Shown here: piece by piece, positions 52,597-64,000 of the stretch
How positions within the stretch are numbered: the first letter of the stretch is position 1
How the letters are laid out: every line of letters begins with the position of its first letter
Program-made: the position numbers and the translations under genes
Notes under the pieces: generated by a model
Databases searched by the model: none
The model's input: only the letters and a program-made list of their open reading frames with translations
What the model was told of the DNA's origin: nothing
Assembly: GCA_947650365.1 (NCBI GenBank)
Contig: OX393554.1
Span: 34,751,877-34,815,876 of the forward strand
DNA: 64,000 bases
Direction of reading: 5' to 3'
Source: Chamaelirium japonicum
Lineage: Eukaryota; Streptophyta; Magnoliopsida; Liliales; Melanthiaceae

Positions 52597-55064
52597 TGTA
52601 GACACACGAATTTCGTCGGACCCGAACCCGACTTACGTGTGCCGACGCGGATGCAAACCCGACACGCAGACCTGACTCGCGCGCACCGACGCGGATGCAA
52701 ACCCGACACGCGGACCCGACTCGCGCGCACCGATGCAGACCCGGACCCGACTCGCACCAAGCAAAGAGGAGCGGACCCCATGCGTCAAGGGGGGGCCGGC
52801 CCCTACTAGGGTCCGAACCCCATGGGGCCGGCCCCTACTAGGACCCGAGCCACATGGGGCCGGCCCTAGTAGGACCCGAACCCCATGGGGGGCCGGCCGG
52901 CCTTGCAAGGAAAGAAAAGAAAAGAAAGAAAAGAAAAAGGAAAGAAAAGAAAGGAAAGAAAAGAAAAAGGAAAGAAAAGAAAAGGAAAGAAAAGAAAGAA
53001 AAGGAAAAAATACCGCCATGCGCGGGGGGAGGTAGCGTATGACGTCTGCACACACGCGGATCTGCGCCGATCCCTCGATCCGACGCACAAGACGAAGCGC
53101 CCGATCGCCATCGATTTCGTGCGCAAAACCCAGCCATAATTACACCCGCCAGAAAAGGAAAACAACTAAATGTTATTCCCCTTATCAATGGATGAATAAA
53201 ATCCGGGTAATTATGAGAGAGATACAAAAGGGATTTAAAATTAAAAAGTTCCCATATCTCTCTCCCCACCTCTTTGCCTATAAATAGAGGGGGTGGGGGA
53301 AGGAAAAAATGGTTGGAAAGTTGAAGATAAAGCGCCAGAGCTCTGCAGAAGAGAGCACGCTTCTTCATCGACCCGAGGCTTCACGAGGCGCAGTCAAGCC
53401 TGTCCCGAGGGATCGGCTTACTGAAAGTCCTCATCAATGTGAAGGCCCTTGCACACGAAGATCATCCCTTCGACTCCGTGCACGAAGAAGAAAGCTCGGA
53501 GAAGAAGAACCCTTCGACTCCGAAGACGCCAGAAGCAAAGGCCGGAGAAGAAGAGGAGCGGCACTACCCCGTCGTCTCCAACCAGCCTTCGACTCCGATC
53601 AAGCCCAAAAGCCCGGAGAAGAAGAGGAGCGGCACTACCCCGTCGTCTCCAACAAGCCTTCGACTCCGATCAAGCCCAAAAGCCCGGAGAAGAAGAGGAG
53701 CGGCACTACCCCGTCGTCTCCAACAAGTCTTCGACTCCGATCAAGCCCAAAAGCCCGGAGAAGAAGAGGAGCGGCACTACCCCGTCGTCTCCAACAAGCT
53801 TCGACTCCGATCAAGCCTAAAAGCCCGGAGAAGAAGAGGAGCGGCACTACCCCGTCGTCTCCAACAAGCTTCGACTCCGACCAAGCCCAAAAGCCCGGAG
53901 AAGAAGAGGAGCGGCACTACCCCGTCGTCTCCAACAAGCTTCGACTCCGATCAAGCCCAAAAGCCCGGAGAAGAAGAGGAGCGGCACTACCCCGTCGTCT
54001 CCAACAAGCCTTCGACTCCGATCAAGCCCAAAAGCCCGGAGAAGAAGAGGAGCGGCACCACCCCGTCGGCTCCAACAAATCCTCGATCCCGATCAAGCCC
54101 CAAAGCCCGGAGGAGAGAAGCGAAGCGTCACTACCCCGTCGTCTTCGACTAACGCCTGCGCCATCCACGAAGAAGAAAGCCTGGAGCAGATCGTCTGAAG
54201 CGTCGCCACCCCCGTCGTCTTCATCAACAAAAGCCGACGCCACAACCGTCGCACGGAGATCGGTGCTACCCCCACCATCTTCGAAAGCATTCTTCGACCC
54301 CGATCACGCCAAAGAAGCCCGGAGAAGAAGAGAAGTCCAGTCGACACGTAAACCGTCGAAGCACCGGAGAAGTAGCCCACGTCGTTCGAAGAAGAAGATC
54401 GAGTTGACGCCAAAGCTAAAGCCAACGCAAGAAGCCAAAGCAAAGCCCCAGTAAAGCCCGCGCCAAAGCAACGCAAGTGCCAAAGCCAAGCGACTACGCC
54501 GGCCACGAGCAAAAGCACCGCACGTTCTAGCCGATACGACGCGAAGTCCGGAAGAACGAAAGCATCGCAAGTCTCTCCCAGCTACGTCCAAGTGCAAGCG
54601 CCGAAGCAAAGCAAAAGCCAGAGCCACGCCGGAGCAAAGCCAAAGCCAAAAAGCCAAAGCCAAAGCCAACGCCAAAAGCTAGATCGACGCCGCGAACCGA
54701 CGATCAAGGACACCGAGGTCAAGCAAGGAACGAGGAAGACGCGAAGACCGAGGAACGAAGCCGAAAACCCCCTAGCCGAGAAAGCGCGAAGCACGGAAGG
54801 GACAAAGCAACGGTGGACATTCCTTAGCCTCTCCAAAACCCTCTCCCTGTAAAACCCCTGTCCTGGGCAGCCCCTTCAGCGCTCTCGCACGAACACCACG
54901 TGGAGACGCGGATCAAAGGGATCCCCCAGAAGATCTTTCCCACAATCCCCTGATCAAAACTCGCCGCAACCCGGACTCGCTACACCCGAGCAACCCGGGT
55001 CCCGGCCACAATTGTAATCTCGTTTTGTGCAATAAAGCCGACCCGTACCTTTTTTGCGCATACA
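52597..55064 (+). mobile_element. 3' LTR of the 15.3-kb retrotransposon (2468 bp)
   Basis: Same ends as the 5' LTR and followed by AATAT (55065-55069). Compared by eye with 39768-42217 it shows six substitutions, all transitions (for example positions matching 40300, 40498 and 41671). There is also a 20-bp gain of AAGCCAAAGCC units near 54650 and a small difference near 55024. That is about 0.25% divergence. TATA box at 53279. Confidence 0.96.
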
Positions 55065-55612
<548 letters not shown>

Positions 55613-56439
55613 GGTGTACAGGTATTCAAGTTCGTTCAGGAGATGCCCAAGAGCGGAGGCTTTTTGGCGAACGGTAAATTGGTGTACAGGTATTCAAGGT
55701 AATAGGGTCGAAATTTTGCATCCTATTTCTAAGGAGGAGCGTAGGAGCGAAACTCCGTTACCATGTGAGATAGTGGCGATGGCCTTATGGAAGCTATGGA
55801 AGGATAGGTGTGATAAATTATTTAGGAATGTTCATGCGGATATTCTTGTTAGTGTGAGACACAGTCTGGAGATGGGGTCTCGGTTTATTAGCCGAGTCAG
55901 GCCGGCTCATCTGATGGGGGACGGGAGGGGTGGGGAGGTTGAGGTTATGTGAACGGATGGTTCCTTTCAGTCCCCAGAGGATATAGCTAGCGGAGCGTGG
56001 GTTCTCGCTTCTGTGGGAGGGCAGATTAGAGCAGCGGCAGCCAAGAGGTGTAGGGTTTCTTCAGCATTGGGAGCAGAATTGTGGGCGTTGCGAGAGGCGT
56101 TCCGGACGCTGGTGCAAAACAAGAGCAGAAGGGTGCTGGTCCTCACGGATGCAACTAAAGCTCGGGATGCTTTGGTGTTGGGGAAAGGAACAACGGGTGA
56201 TCTCTGTCCAATAATTCTTGATTGTATGCTTTTATGGCAGGAGTTACCAGAGGTGCAGGTGAAGTGGGTTTCTCGTACTGCAAACAGCGCTGCGCATTGG
56301 CTGGCAAGGGAGGCTAGGGTGGCGGCGGTAGAAGGGGAGTGGTCAGTATCCTTTCCAAAGACTTTGGCTGTCCTTGTACGTGAGGACCTACAGGTCATAA
56401 TGTAATGGCCATCCTGTTTACCAAAAAAAAAAAAAAAAA
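55613..56439 (+). pseudogene. 5'-truncated LINE with RNase H domain and poly(A), 15-bp target duplication
   Basis: GACTATTCTCAAATT occurs at 55598-55612 and again at 56440-56454, right after 17 A. The insert ends in an RNase H domain (RVT_3 type): TDGSFQSPEDIASGAW with the catalytic Asp, GAELWALREAF with Glu, LTDATKA with Asp, and HWLAREAR near the end. Just before it lie pieces of the LINE linker (EIVAMALWKLWKDRCDKLF). One TGA at 55950 interrupts the frame between VEVM and TDGSF. The rest, including ORF1 and reverse transcriptase, was lost on insertion. Some 20 bp near the start (GGTGTACAGGTATTCAAG) are duplicated at 55680. Confidence 0.85.
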
Positions 56440-56454
56440 GACTATTCTCAAATT

Positions 56455-56732
56455 TCATTTTCCAAAAGGAAAATGTTGTTCAGCTATCTTGGTTTACATC
56501 CTGATGTGGCATTGATCACAATTGTTTGCTGCACCAAGTCCCGAACAGTGATCCAGGAAAGGGACGGTTTTGGTTAGGTGCGATGTCATGATTGCTCTCT
56601 CAACAAAGGCTAGTCATTAATCAGCTAACTGTGCATATTTCACTTTCTCATAAGAACTAATGGTGATTTATATTTCTTTTTTAAAAAAGTTGGATATTAA
56701 AGGCAAATCATTAATAGCTAGCTATGCAGATT

Positions 56733-56798
<66 letters not shown>

Positions 56799-57600
56799 TG
56801 TCTTTCCAAATCGGCCACACGATCACACATCTACACCACATGATCACAAACAGATGCACCACACAATAAGTTTCTTCATACAACTGTCTGTTGAACAATA
56901 TAACCAGGGGCCAAGTGTGCTGCACCGAGGAGGTATGGGTTTAACCTTTCCAATAGATCCTAACCTTGAATCATGATCATTCTTTGTCTTTAGGCCAATC
57001 AATCATAATTGTTAATCTGTCACTTCATGTTTGTCCCCCACATAAAACCCTGAAATATATATATACTAGTGTGTGCCCATGCCTGTCGGCACTACAGCGG
57101 GCCGCCTTCGGCGACAACAAAACACTTTCGACAACAACACCGACATTAATAGGGACACCCATTTCCTCACCCGTGTCGATTGCCACAAAGCGGGCGCCTT
57201 CGGCACGATCAACTCCCCCTCCCCCTATAATCGATCAATCGTAATTGTTTCTGTTCGAACGGATTAATTCCTCGAGATCGATTCGATGGTTTGGGGGGAC
57301 CGAAATTTCAGCATGTGGGTTTATAGTCGTTGATGCAAACAATGATCACGGGATGAACGATCAGGTTTAGTGCAGTTTAAATGGGCTGGGATTTTAGAAG
57401 TTTAGTGCAGTTTAAATGGGTTGGGATTTGAGACCAAGGGGAGGGAGTTGGTTGATGGGAAATAGAAATGGTGCGTTGATTTTTGAACGAATGGTTAGAT
57501 CTATTCGGTTTATTTTTGTCCAGTCAGCTTGTCATAGTTAGCTTTTTGGTTCCGTTTTGTCTAGTCAGCACAAAACCAACATCCTTTGTTATATTATATA
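56455..57600. other. Intergenic with (CT)n at 56733-56792
   Basis: No gene recognised. A long CT tract is present, and a 38-bp phrase (GTTTAGTGCAGTTTAAATGG) is repeated near 57366 and 57400. Confidence 0.5.
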
Positions 57601-57632
57601 TATATATATATACCTTGTGAGATATGTGATAT

Positions 57633-57947
57633 ATGAGATACCTTGTGAGAAATCTATCTAGAGCTTTTAAAATTTGATGAAAATTGGTGGATGTGTTATA
57701 TATGTATGGCAAGTTGATCATCCTCACCAAAATTTATCAAATTTGAAAACTTCTAGGGGTATCAAATATTAGAAGATTTATCGACTGTCCATAAAAATCA
57801 TAAATTTGAATAACAAATTTTTTACACCTAGCGGTTTTAGAATTTGATGAATTTTGGTGAGGATGATCAACTTGCCATACATACCACACCCACCAATTTT
57901 CATCAAATTCTGAAACCTCTAGATAGGTTTCTCATAAGGTATCTCAT
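57633..57947. mobile_element. Fold-back element 1 of a related pair, about 315 bp
   Basis: ATGAGATACCTTGTGAGAAA at the left is mirrored by CTCATAAGGTATCTCAT at the right. The arms (AATTTGATGAAAATTGGTGG, GATCATCCTCACCAAAATTT and complements) pair over about 140 bp. Its core resembles that of 58017-58406. Confidence 0.8.
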
Positions 57948-57961
57948 ATCTCATTGGATCG

Positions 57962-57963
<2 letters not shown>

Positions 57964-58017
<54 letters not shown>
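57964..58017. repeat. (TA)n microsatellite
   Basis: About 26 TA units abutting fold-back element 2. Confidence 0.95.
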
Positions 58018-58569
<552 letters not shown>

Positions 58570-58583
58570 AACGATCCAATGAG

Positions 58584-59100
58584 CTCGGGTTGGGGTTTCG
58601 GTGGGAAGGAACTGGGAGGAAGAAGGAGGTACGTGGGAGGGGTGGTGATGGTGGTTGGCTCGGGGTCGGGATGAGGTGTAGGTGAGAGGGAGGTGGAGAT
58701 GAGGTGAATGATGGTGGGGATGGTGGTCGTCGGGAGTGGGGAGGAGGGTGCTAGGGGATGGGGTGATGGTGATGAAGGTGGTCGGCCGGATGGGAAGAAG
58801 AAAGAGAAAGGAGTGGGGTCGGTGCATGGGTGCACATGCGGGGAAAGAGGCTCACCGGTGGCTACTATTGTAGGGCTGTTGGGTAGCCGACGGGGAAGGG
58901 AGAGTCTGGTGGAGTCTCTGCTTGGGTTCTCTTGCTTTTCGGTTGCGAGAAAGGCGAAGATGGGGGTGGCTACTGCGGTTCGTCGGTGAAGCTTGGCTCG
59001 ATAGAGGTGATCCGGTGATCGACAAGCTACGATACCCCGAAAACACATAATGACAACGGTGGCCGGCCGAGCGGTAGGTTAGAAGGAGATGGAGGGCAGT

Positions 59101-59142
<42 letters not shown>

Positions 59143-60095
59143 GTGGGATTTGGGAATATTGGTGGTAGTGGCTCGTGTAAAGGAAAGAGGAGGGGATGGA
59201 GGGATATTTAAGAGGGAATAGGGGTGGCTAAATGGGTTGATAGAGATTTGGGGAACGTGGGAAGCTTTGAAGCGGTGAAAATAAGACACGAAAGACATGG
59301 AAGGAGATGAGCAGTCAAGTAGATCTGATGGCCATTAATTTAGGATCTGATAAGAGGGCTGACTTGGGGTGTTGAAGAAATACATGGAATGGGGAAAACC
59401 ATATGATACTTTGAGAGTGGTGCGGTGTGATAAAAATTAAGGAGGGAATGGATCCAACCAGATCGGATCTGACGGCCAACATTCCATACTTAAGAGATGA
59501 AAGAGAGAGAGACTCATATCACTAGGGTTTTGAGCTGATACTATGCTCAAGTTTCTTCTCATAACACCACATAATGTGGATTACCCAATTTTTTTTTTTT
59601 TTCTGAATTTAGAATCTCTCTAACCAAGGATGAATATGCAAACAAAAGAAAATGGTCGATGGGCAGTTCGACCTCAGCGGCCTATGCCAATCGGGCACGA
59701 ATTGCCACCATAAATTAACATAGATAGATAACATTTAATCTTTATTTAAATATTTATTTACATACGCATACACACACACACAAACTCAAACACTGGCGTG
59801 CATGCGTGCGGGCACACACACACAAACACATATGTGCATACAAGTACTCTGCTACAATCCTGTCACCTGGCAATCTGGATCCGAGACCCATGATCCGATC
59901 CAACATTGTGTCAAACCTCACAACCCAAACGCCAACAGAATGTAAACACAACTTTTAATTATTATTGTACATTAGACGACCATTCATAGGTGCAACAATA
60001 GAAATTTTCGAGAATAATTTTACGGGTATTACAAGCCGAGGGATGAGAAAGATCATCAACGAGGCAGGATCGGAGTGGGGAAGAGAGAAGAAGTT

Positions 60096-60135
<40 letters not shown>

Positions 60136-60198
60136 AAGTTAAGAGAGAATGGTTTTTTTTTCCTTTTTTCTCTCTGATCTCTTTTTTTTTGGCAAGGG
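58584..60198. other. Intergenic, no gene recognised
   Basis: GT-rich DNA at 58600-59300 with (GA)n at 59105-59139, then AT-rich DNA and (GA)n at 60100-60134. The long frames here have no recognised motif. Confidence 0.4.
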
Positions 60199-60580
60199 GT
60201 GTGATGCAAAGAGCAACAACAAAGGCTCTACAATTCATTTAGAGGGCGTCTGAGGGCGGTGGATGAGAACGGGAAGGTTGCCAGCGGCTACCGTGTACGT
60301 AAGACCTTTTTTCCTCTTAATTTTTTTGTCATTTTTTTTTTGTATGTGTGTGTTGCTGATGGAATGGATTTTCATGTTTCTTTATTTTTTTGGGTGTTGC
60401 AAAGAACAACAACAAAGGCTCTACGATTGATGTAGAGGGCGGTGGATTAGAATGGGAATGTGGTTCGAGGGCTACCAGATATGTAATCACGTTTTTTTTT
60501 CCTCTAATTTATTCTTCAATTTGTTTTGTATGTGTGTGTTGCTAATGGAACGAGTTTTCATGTTTCTTTTTTTCCCTCTC
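60199..60580. repeat. Tandem duplication of a 194-bp unit
   Basis: ACAACAAAGGCTCTAC and GTATGTGTGTGTTGCT recur at a spacing of about 194 bp (units from 60199 and 60393). About 85-90% identity by eye, with varying T runs. Confidence 0.8.
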
Positions 60581-62390
60581 TTTTTATTTGTCTAATTTCT
60601 TCTTTTTCACCTTCTTGCTGTCTTTTTCCTGCATTCTTCTACTTTCGGTGATATTGCGATCAAGGAGTTTTTTTTTTGGGATGCCCTGATTCGATCGTTC
60701 TTTGATCTTATTTTTTTATGTGTTCCATGCATACATAATAATACATCAGATGTGAATTCCATGGGCGACCACTCTCCCCTCAGACCCGTCATCTTCTGCC
60801 ACGGCCCGTCTTACGGCAGCAGTCCCTTCTGATCGCACCGACAATTAATCCACTCGAGCTCGCATCTCCTCCTCTTGCGCCAGCAACTTTGAGCTTACCT
60901 GTGGCTGCAGCTTAACCCAAGACCGTATTCTCCAGACGACAGTGCATGCCTCCAATGACCAACAACCCCTTTATCCCCCTCTCTCTCACTCCGGTGGTGC
61001 AACAGCTGAGAGAAAGGAAATTGAACCTAATTATGTTTATTGAATAAGTTTGGACACCATATCAGTTTAGTTTATTTAATAGTAGGTTTTTTATCTGGAT
61101 TATGTTCAGCCAAAGAAATTCCAATAACTCTTATATCTTTTTTATACCTCAATTGTTTTCGACCTGTAAGTCGGTACCCTGTGGAAATCTTCTTAACCTG
61201 TTGTGAGGATCTAAGTTTCCTTTTATTGATTATTCAATACTATTTTCGGTCACATCTGCAAGATCATTGAGGCATCACCTACATTATCGGAATTTGCACT
61301 GTCGCTTAAGCCATACGAGTACCAACTTTTTCTACACAACCCCTCATGGAACTAGGCGTATAACAAGCCAGGAATACTATTTGTTGTGTTAGCATGCTGC
61401 ATTGAGTATTCACTTCGTGGTACGCTTCATCACTTTTGGGGAGTGCATTCTGAGAGTCCTCTTGTCGCCCACCACCCATCCTCGCGTCCCCGCCCATCTG
61501 TGGTAGTGAATCAAATTGAATCATCTACTATGGTGATATTGTTTGTAATAGGGTTCAATTTTTCCTGTTTTTAATCAAAAATTTTATGCCTTGGTTATGA
61601 TAGAGCTCTACTTTAGGGATTTGTTTATTCTTCCACTGGTTGGTTATGAGAGGGATTTTGCTTGCAATTCGCTCCCACACCATTGTGGCCGTCATAGGTG
61701 CCTATAACTGTATGAATCTGCTTTAGGGTGGCAAAACGTAAAAAATTGGACATTTGTACATGAGATATGAATAAAACGTTGGTTTGCAAAATCCAATCCA
61801 TGCATTGATGGGTAACTTTGATCAAGTATATGTTGTATAATGTCATTGTTCTTATCCTCTTTTATTTGTTTGGTTCTGCCGATATTGGAGGAGGTGAAGG
61901 GGAGCATAAGGGTTTCATCACAATAAGGGTATGGAGATTGCTGTTGCAGGGCACTATGTAGTCAACCTTTAGTTTCTATTTCTTTCATTTCATGCATTTT
62001 TTTGGTTCTTTCGCTAATTTTGTGCTACAACATATTTGAGACAAGTTTAAAAGGTTCAACAACCCAGTACTAGATTCCAATATTATAAAACTCTTCTTAT
62101 TTTAACTCCCCCATCTCACTACCATTTCATTACAATATTATAGAAGAAATGACATGGTGCAGACGAAGAAAATCTAAAAAACTAATGAGTTTTATCCCAA
62201 CACAAAATTTCCACGTCTTCTAAAAATTTCTCTTGCCTGTCGGCACTGCCATGGCCAATGAAGATGGGCGCTGCAATGCCGACACAATTGTTTATCCCAC
62301 TTGGGTTTTAGAACTTGATGATTATGTAAATTATAATTAATGCAGTTTTTTTCATTCCAATGCATCAGTTTTTATAAATATTGTCCTTTA
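60581..62390. other. Intergenic, no gene recognised
   Basis: AT-rich, short frames only. No conserved motif or element boundary found. Confidence 0.4.
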
Positions 62391-63060
62391 AAAAGAACTC
62401 ATCAAAATGCTCGGGTATTGGATCAGATTTCAAAATGCCAATTCATCTCAAAAATCTGATAAGCATATGTGTTGCACTTAGATATTGAAAATCAGATTTT
62501 TCCTTTTAAAATCAGATTTTTTTTTAAAATCATTTTTTTCTTTAAAAAGAATTCATCAAAATGCTCAGGTATTGGATCAGATTTCGAAATATCAATTCGT
62601 TTAAAAATTTGATGCTTACCAAAATTAAAATTTTGATGCATCCGATTTTGCAAAATGAATTCCGATTAGGCTCGAGTATTGCCAAGATTTTAAAATCTGA
62701 TTCAAAATGCTCAAGTATTGGATCAGATTTCCAAATGTCAATTCGTCTCAAAAATCAGATATGCATATGCGTTGCACTTGGATATTGACAATCTGATTTT
62801 TCTTTTTAAATCAGATTTTTCTTTGAAATCAGATTTTCCTTTAAAAGGATCTCATCAAAATGCTTGGGTATTGGATGCTTATCGGAGCTTATCGGATTTG
62901 AAAATTTGATACATCTGATTGTGCATAATGAATTTGGATTAGGCTCGGGTATTGCCAAGATTTCAAAATCCGATTCAAAATTCTCAAGTATTGGATCAGA
63001 TTTCAAAATACCAATTCGTCTCATAAATCCGATAAGCATATGTGTTGCACTTGGTTTGAC
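62391..63060. repeat. Irregular tandem array of about 290-bp units
   Basis: TATTGGATCAGATTTC occurs at about 62416, 62570, 62719 and 62991. GGCTCGRGTATTGCCAAGAT occurs at 62670 and 62943, and GCATATGYGTTGCACTT at 62463, 62764 and 63037. Units have partial deletions. Satellite-like and non-coding. Confidence 0.75.
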
Positions 63061-63409
63061 TTCTAAAATAAGCAGTGTTCGGTTTCTTTTTGTACTATTT
63101 TAGTTTGTCATTTCTTAAAATTCATTTTTACTCAATGTGTAGAACTATTACTTTCATCTTCAGTTACTTAGTTAAAAAAGTTCAAAATTTTATCGTTGGG
63201 TTGTTTGTTGCATCAGCTTCCGAGGCATGGTTTGGAGTCAAATGAATCGAACAGCAGTGAGCTCACCGCATTGGTTCGTAACATACATTTGATGCCTTCA
63301 GGATCACATTGGATGAGATAAAATATTGTGACCTGTTCTTCATTCGAAATATCTAATTTTAGTTGCATCTATTTGTGATTTGTAAAATAATCTGGATCAT
63401 ACCATCATC

Positions 63410-63859
63410 TAGGGTTGGCAATTTCAGACCCGACACGAAGTTAGCGGGTCTGGGTCAGGGCTAAACGGGTTCGGGTCGTAAACGGGTCGAGACAATAAAC
63501 CCGTTTATTAAACGGGTCGGGTCCGGGTTTAGGGTCTGGACACGGTAGACCCGGGAAGACCCGTTTAAAATTCAACAGGTAGTGTCGGGTCAGGTCTACC
63601 CGCAATCCGATACTGTAATATATAATACCAACGGGTCTATCGGGTCAGGTTGGGTCGAGTCGGATTGGGTCGGATCGGGTCAACTGAATAGACTCGTGTG
63701 GTAAACGGGTCTTACCAGGCCTTATCGGGTCTACCCGTTTGTTTGCGGGTCGAGTACGGGTTTAGGATCTAGACACGATTAGTTAAACAGGTCGGGTCCG
63801 GGTCTAGGGGTCTTTGACACGACCTGAAACTAGACACGACACGACCGTTGACACCCCTA
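63410..63859. mobile_element. hAT-type MITE, 450 bp, relative of 29722-30157 in opposite orientation
   Basis: Left end TAGGGTTGGCAATTTCAGACC, right end GTTGACACCCCTA. The flanks CCATCATC and CCTTCATA agree in 6 of 8 bases, an aged 8-bp duplication. The interior consists of CGGGT/GGGTC pentamers and corresponds to the complement of 29722-30157. Confidence 0.75.
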
Positions 63860-64000
63860 CCTTCATATGTGTTGAATGTAGGAAAACTCAATAAAAACCT
63901 TGCCCATCTAAAAATGATAGAAAATGACTTTTGAAACTCCACTCTAGAAATAGAAACCTTGAACGTCTTGAATTGGCTTTGTATTGTGGCCATGATGCTC

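Noticed and set aside
62391..63060. Regular repeats considered as a CRISPR array
   Set aside because: Units are about 290 bp with diverged, deleted copies and no constant spacers; the DNA is a plant nuclear genome.

Overview
The window is nuclear DNA of a flowering plant, very rich in transposable elements. Two host genes can be read with confidence. One is a five-exon Mediator subunit 10 gene (MED10, + strand, exons between 7909 and 18180). The other is an intronless SAUR auxin-response gene (+ strand, 36644-37045). Both families are plant-typical. The rest also points to a plant: Copia and Gypsy LTR retrotransposons, hAT and PIF/Harbinger-type MITEs, Helitron ends with a CTAG terminus, LINE RNase H domains and very long (TA)n and (GA)n tracts. 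GC-rich first exons beside AT-rich introns would suit a monocot or magnoliid, but the sequence alone does not fix the species.

Layout. 1-7700: MITEs, minus-strand LTR-like DNA and one solo LTR with a perfect target duplication (3536-4215). 7909-18180: MED10, with introns 3 and 4 inflated to about 5.1 and 4.4 kb by a duplicated Gypsy integrase fragment, a LINE reverse transcriptase fragment, hAT and other MITEs, and a cluster of palindromic fold-back elements sitting in (TA)n microsatellites. 18200-36000: a tRNA-Leu-derived pseudogene, tandem duplications, LTR-like DNA, decayed minus-strand Copia gag genes, five sharply bounded transposons (three hAT-type MITEs, an inverted PIF/Tourist-like pair and a nested fold-back), a run of short Helitrons and a second solo LTR of the 3536 family. 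36400-37045: the SAUR gene with a TATA box. 37.3-39.4 kb: simple repeats and an apparently identical 195-bp duplication.

39768-55064 is one complete 15.3-kb LTR retrotransposon: 2.45-kb LTRs, AATAT target duplication, primer-binding site and polypurine tract. It carries one intact 2026-codon reading frame with a gag domain and an aspartic-protease-like domain, but no reverse transcriptase, RNase H or integrase. The C-terminal part of this protein is a second, diverged copy of the middle part with the protease cut out. The LTRs differ by only about six transitions and two indels, so the insertion is young. I regard this as the most unusual object in the window.

55-64 kb: a 5'-truncated LINE with a 15-bp target duplication, two related fold-back palindromes embedded in (TA)n, tandem repeats and a last hAT-type MITE. 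Apart from MED10 and SAUR I see no convincing host gene.
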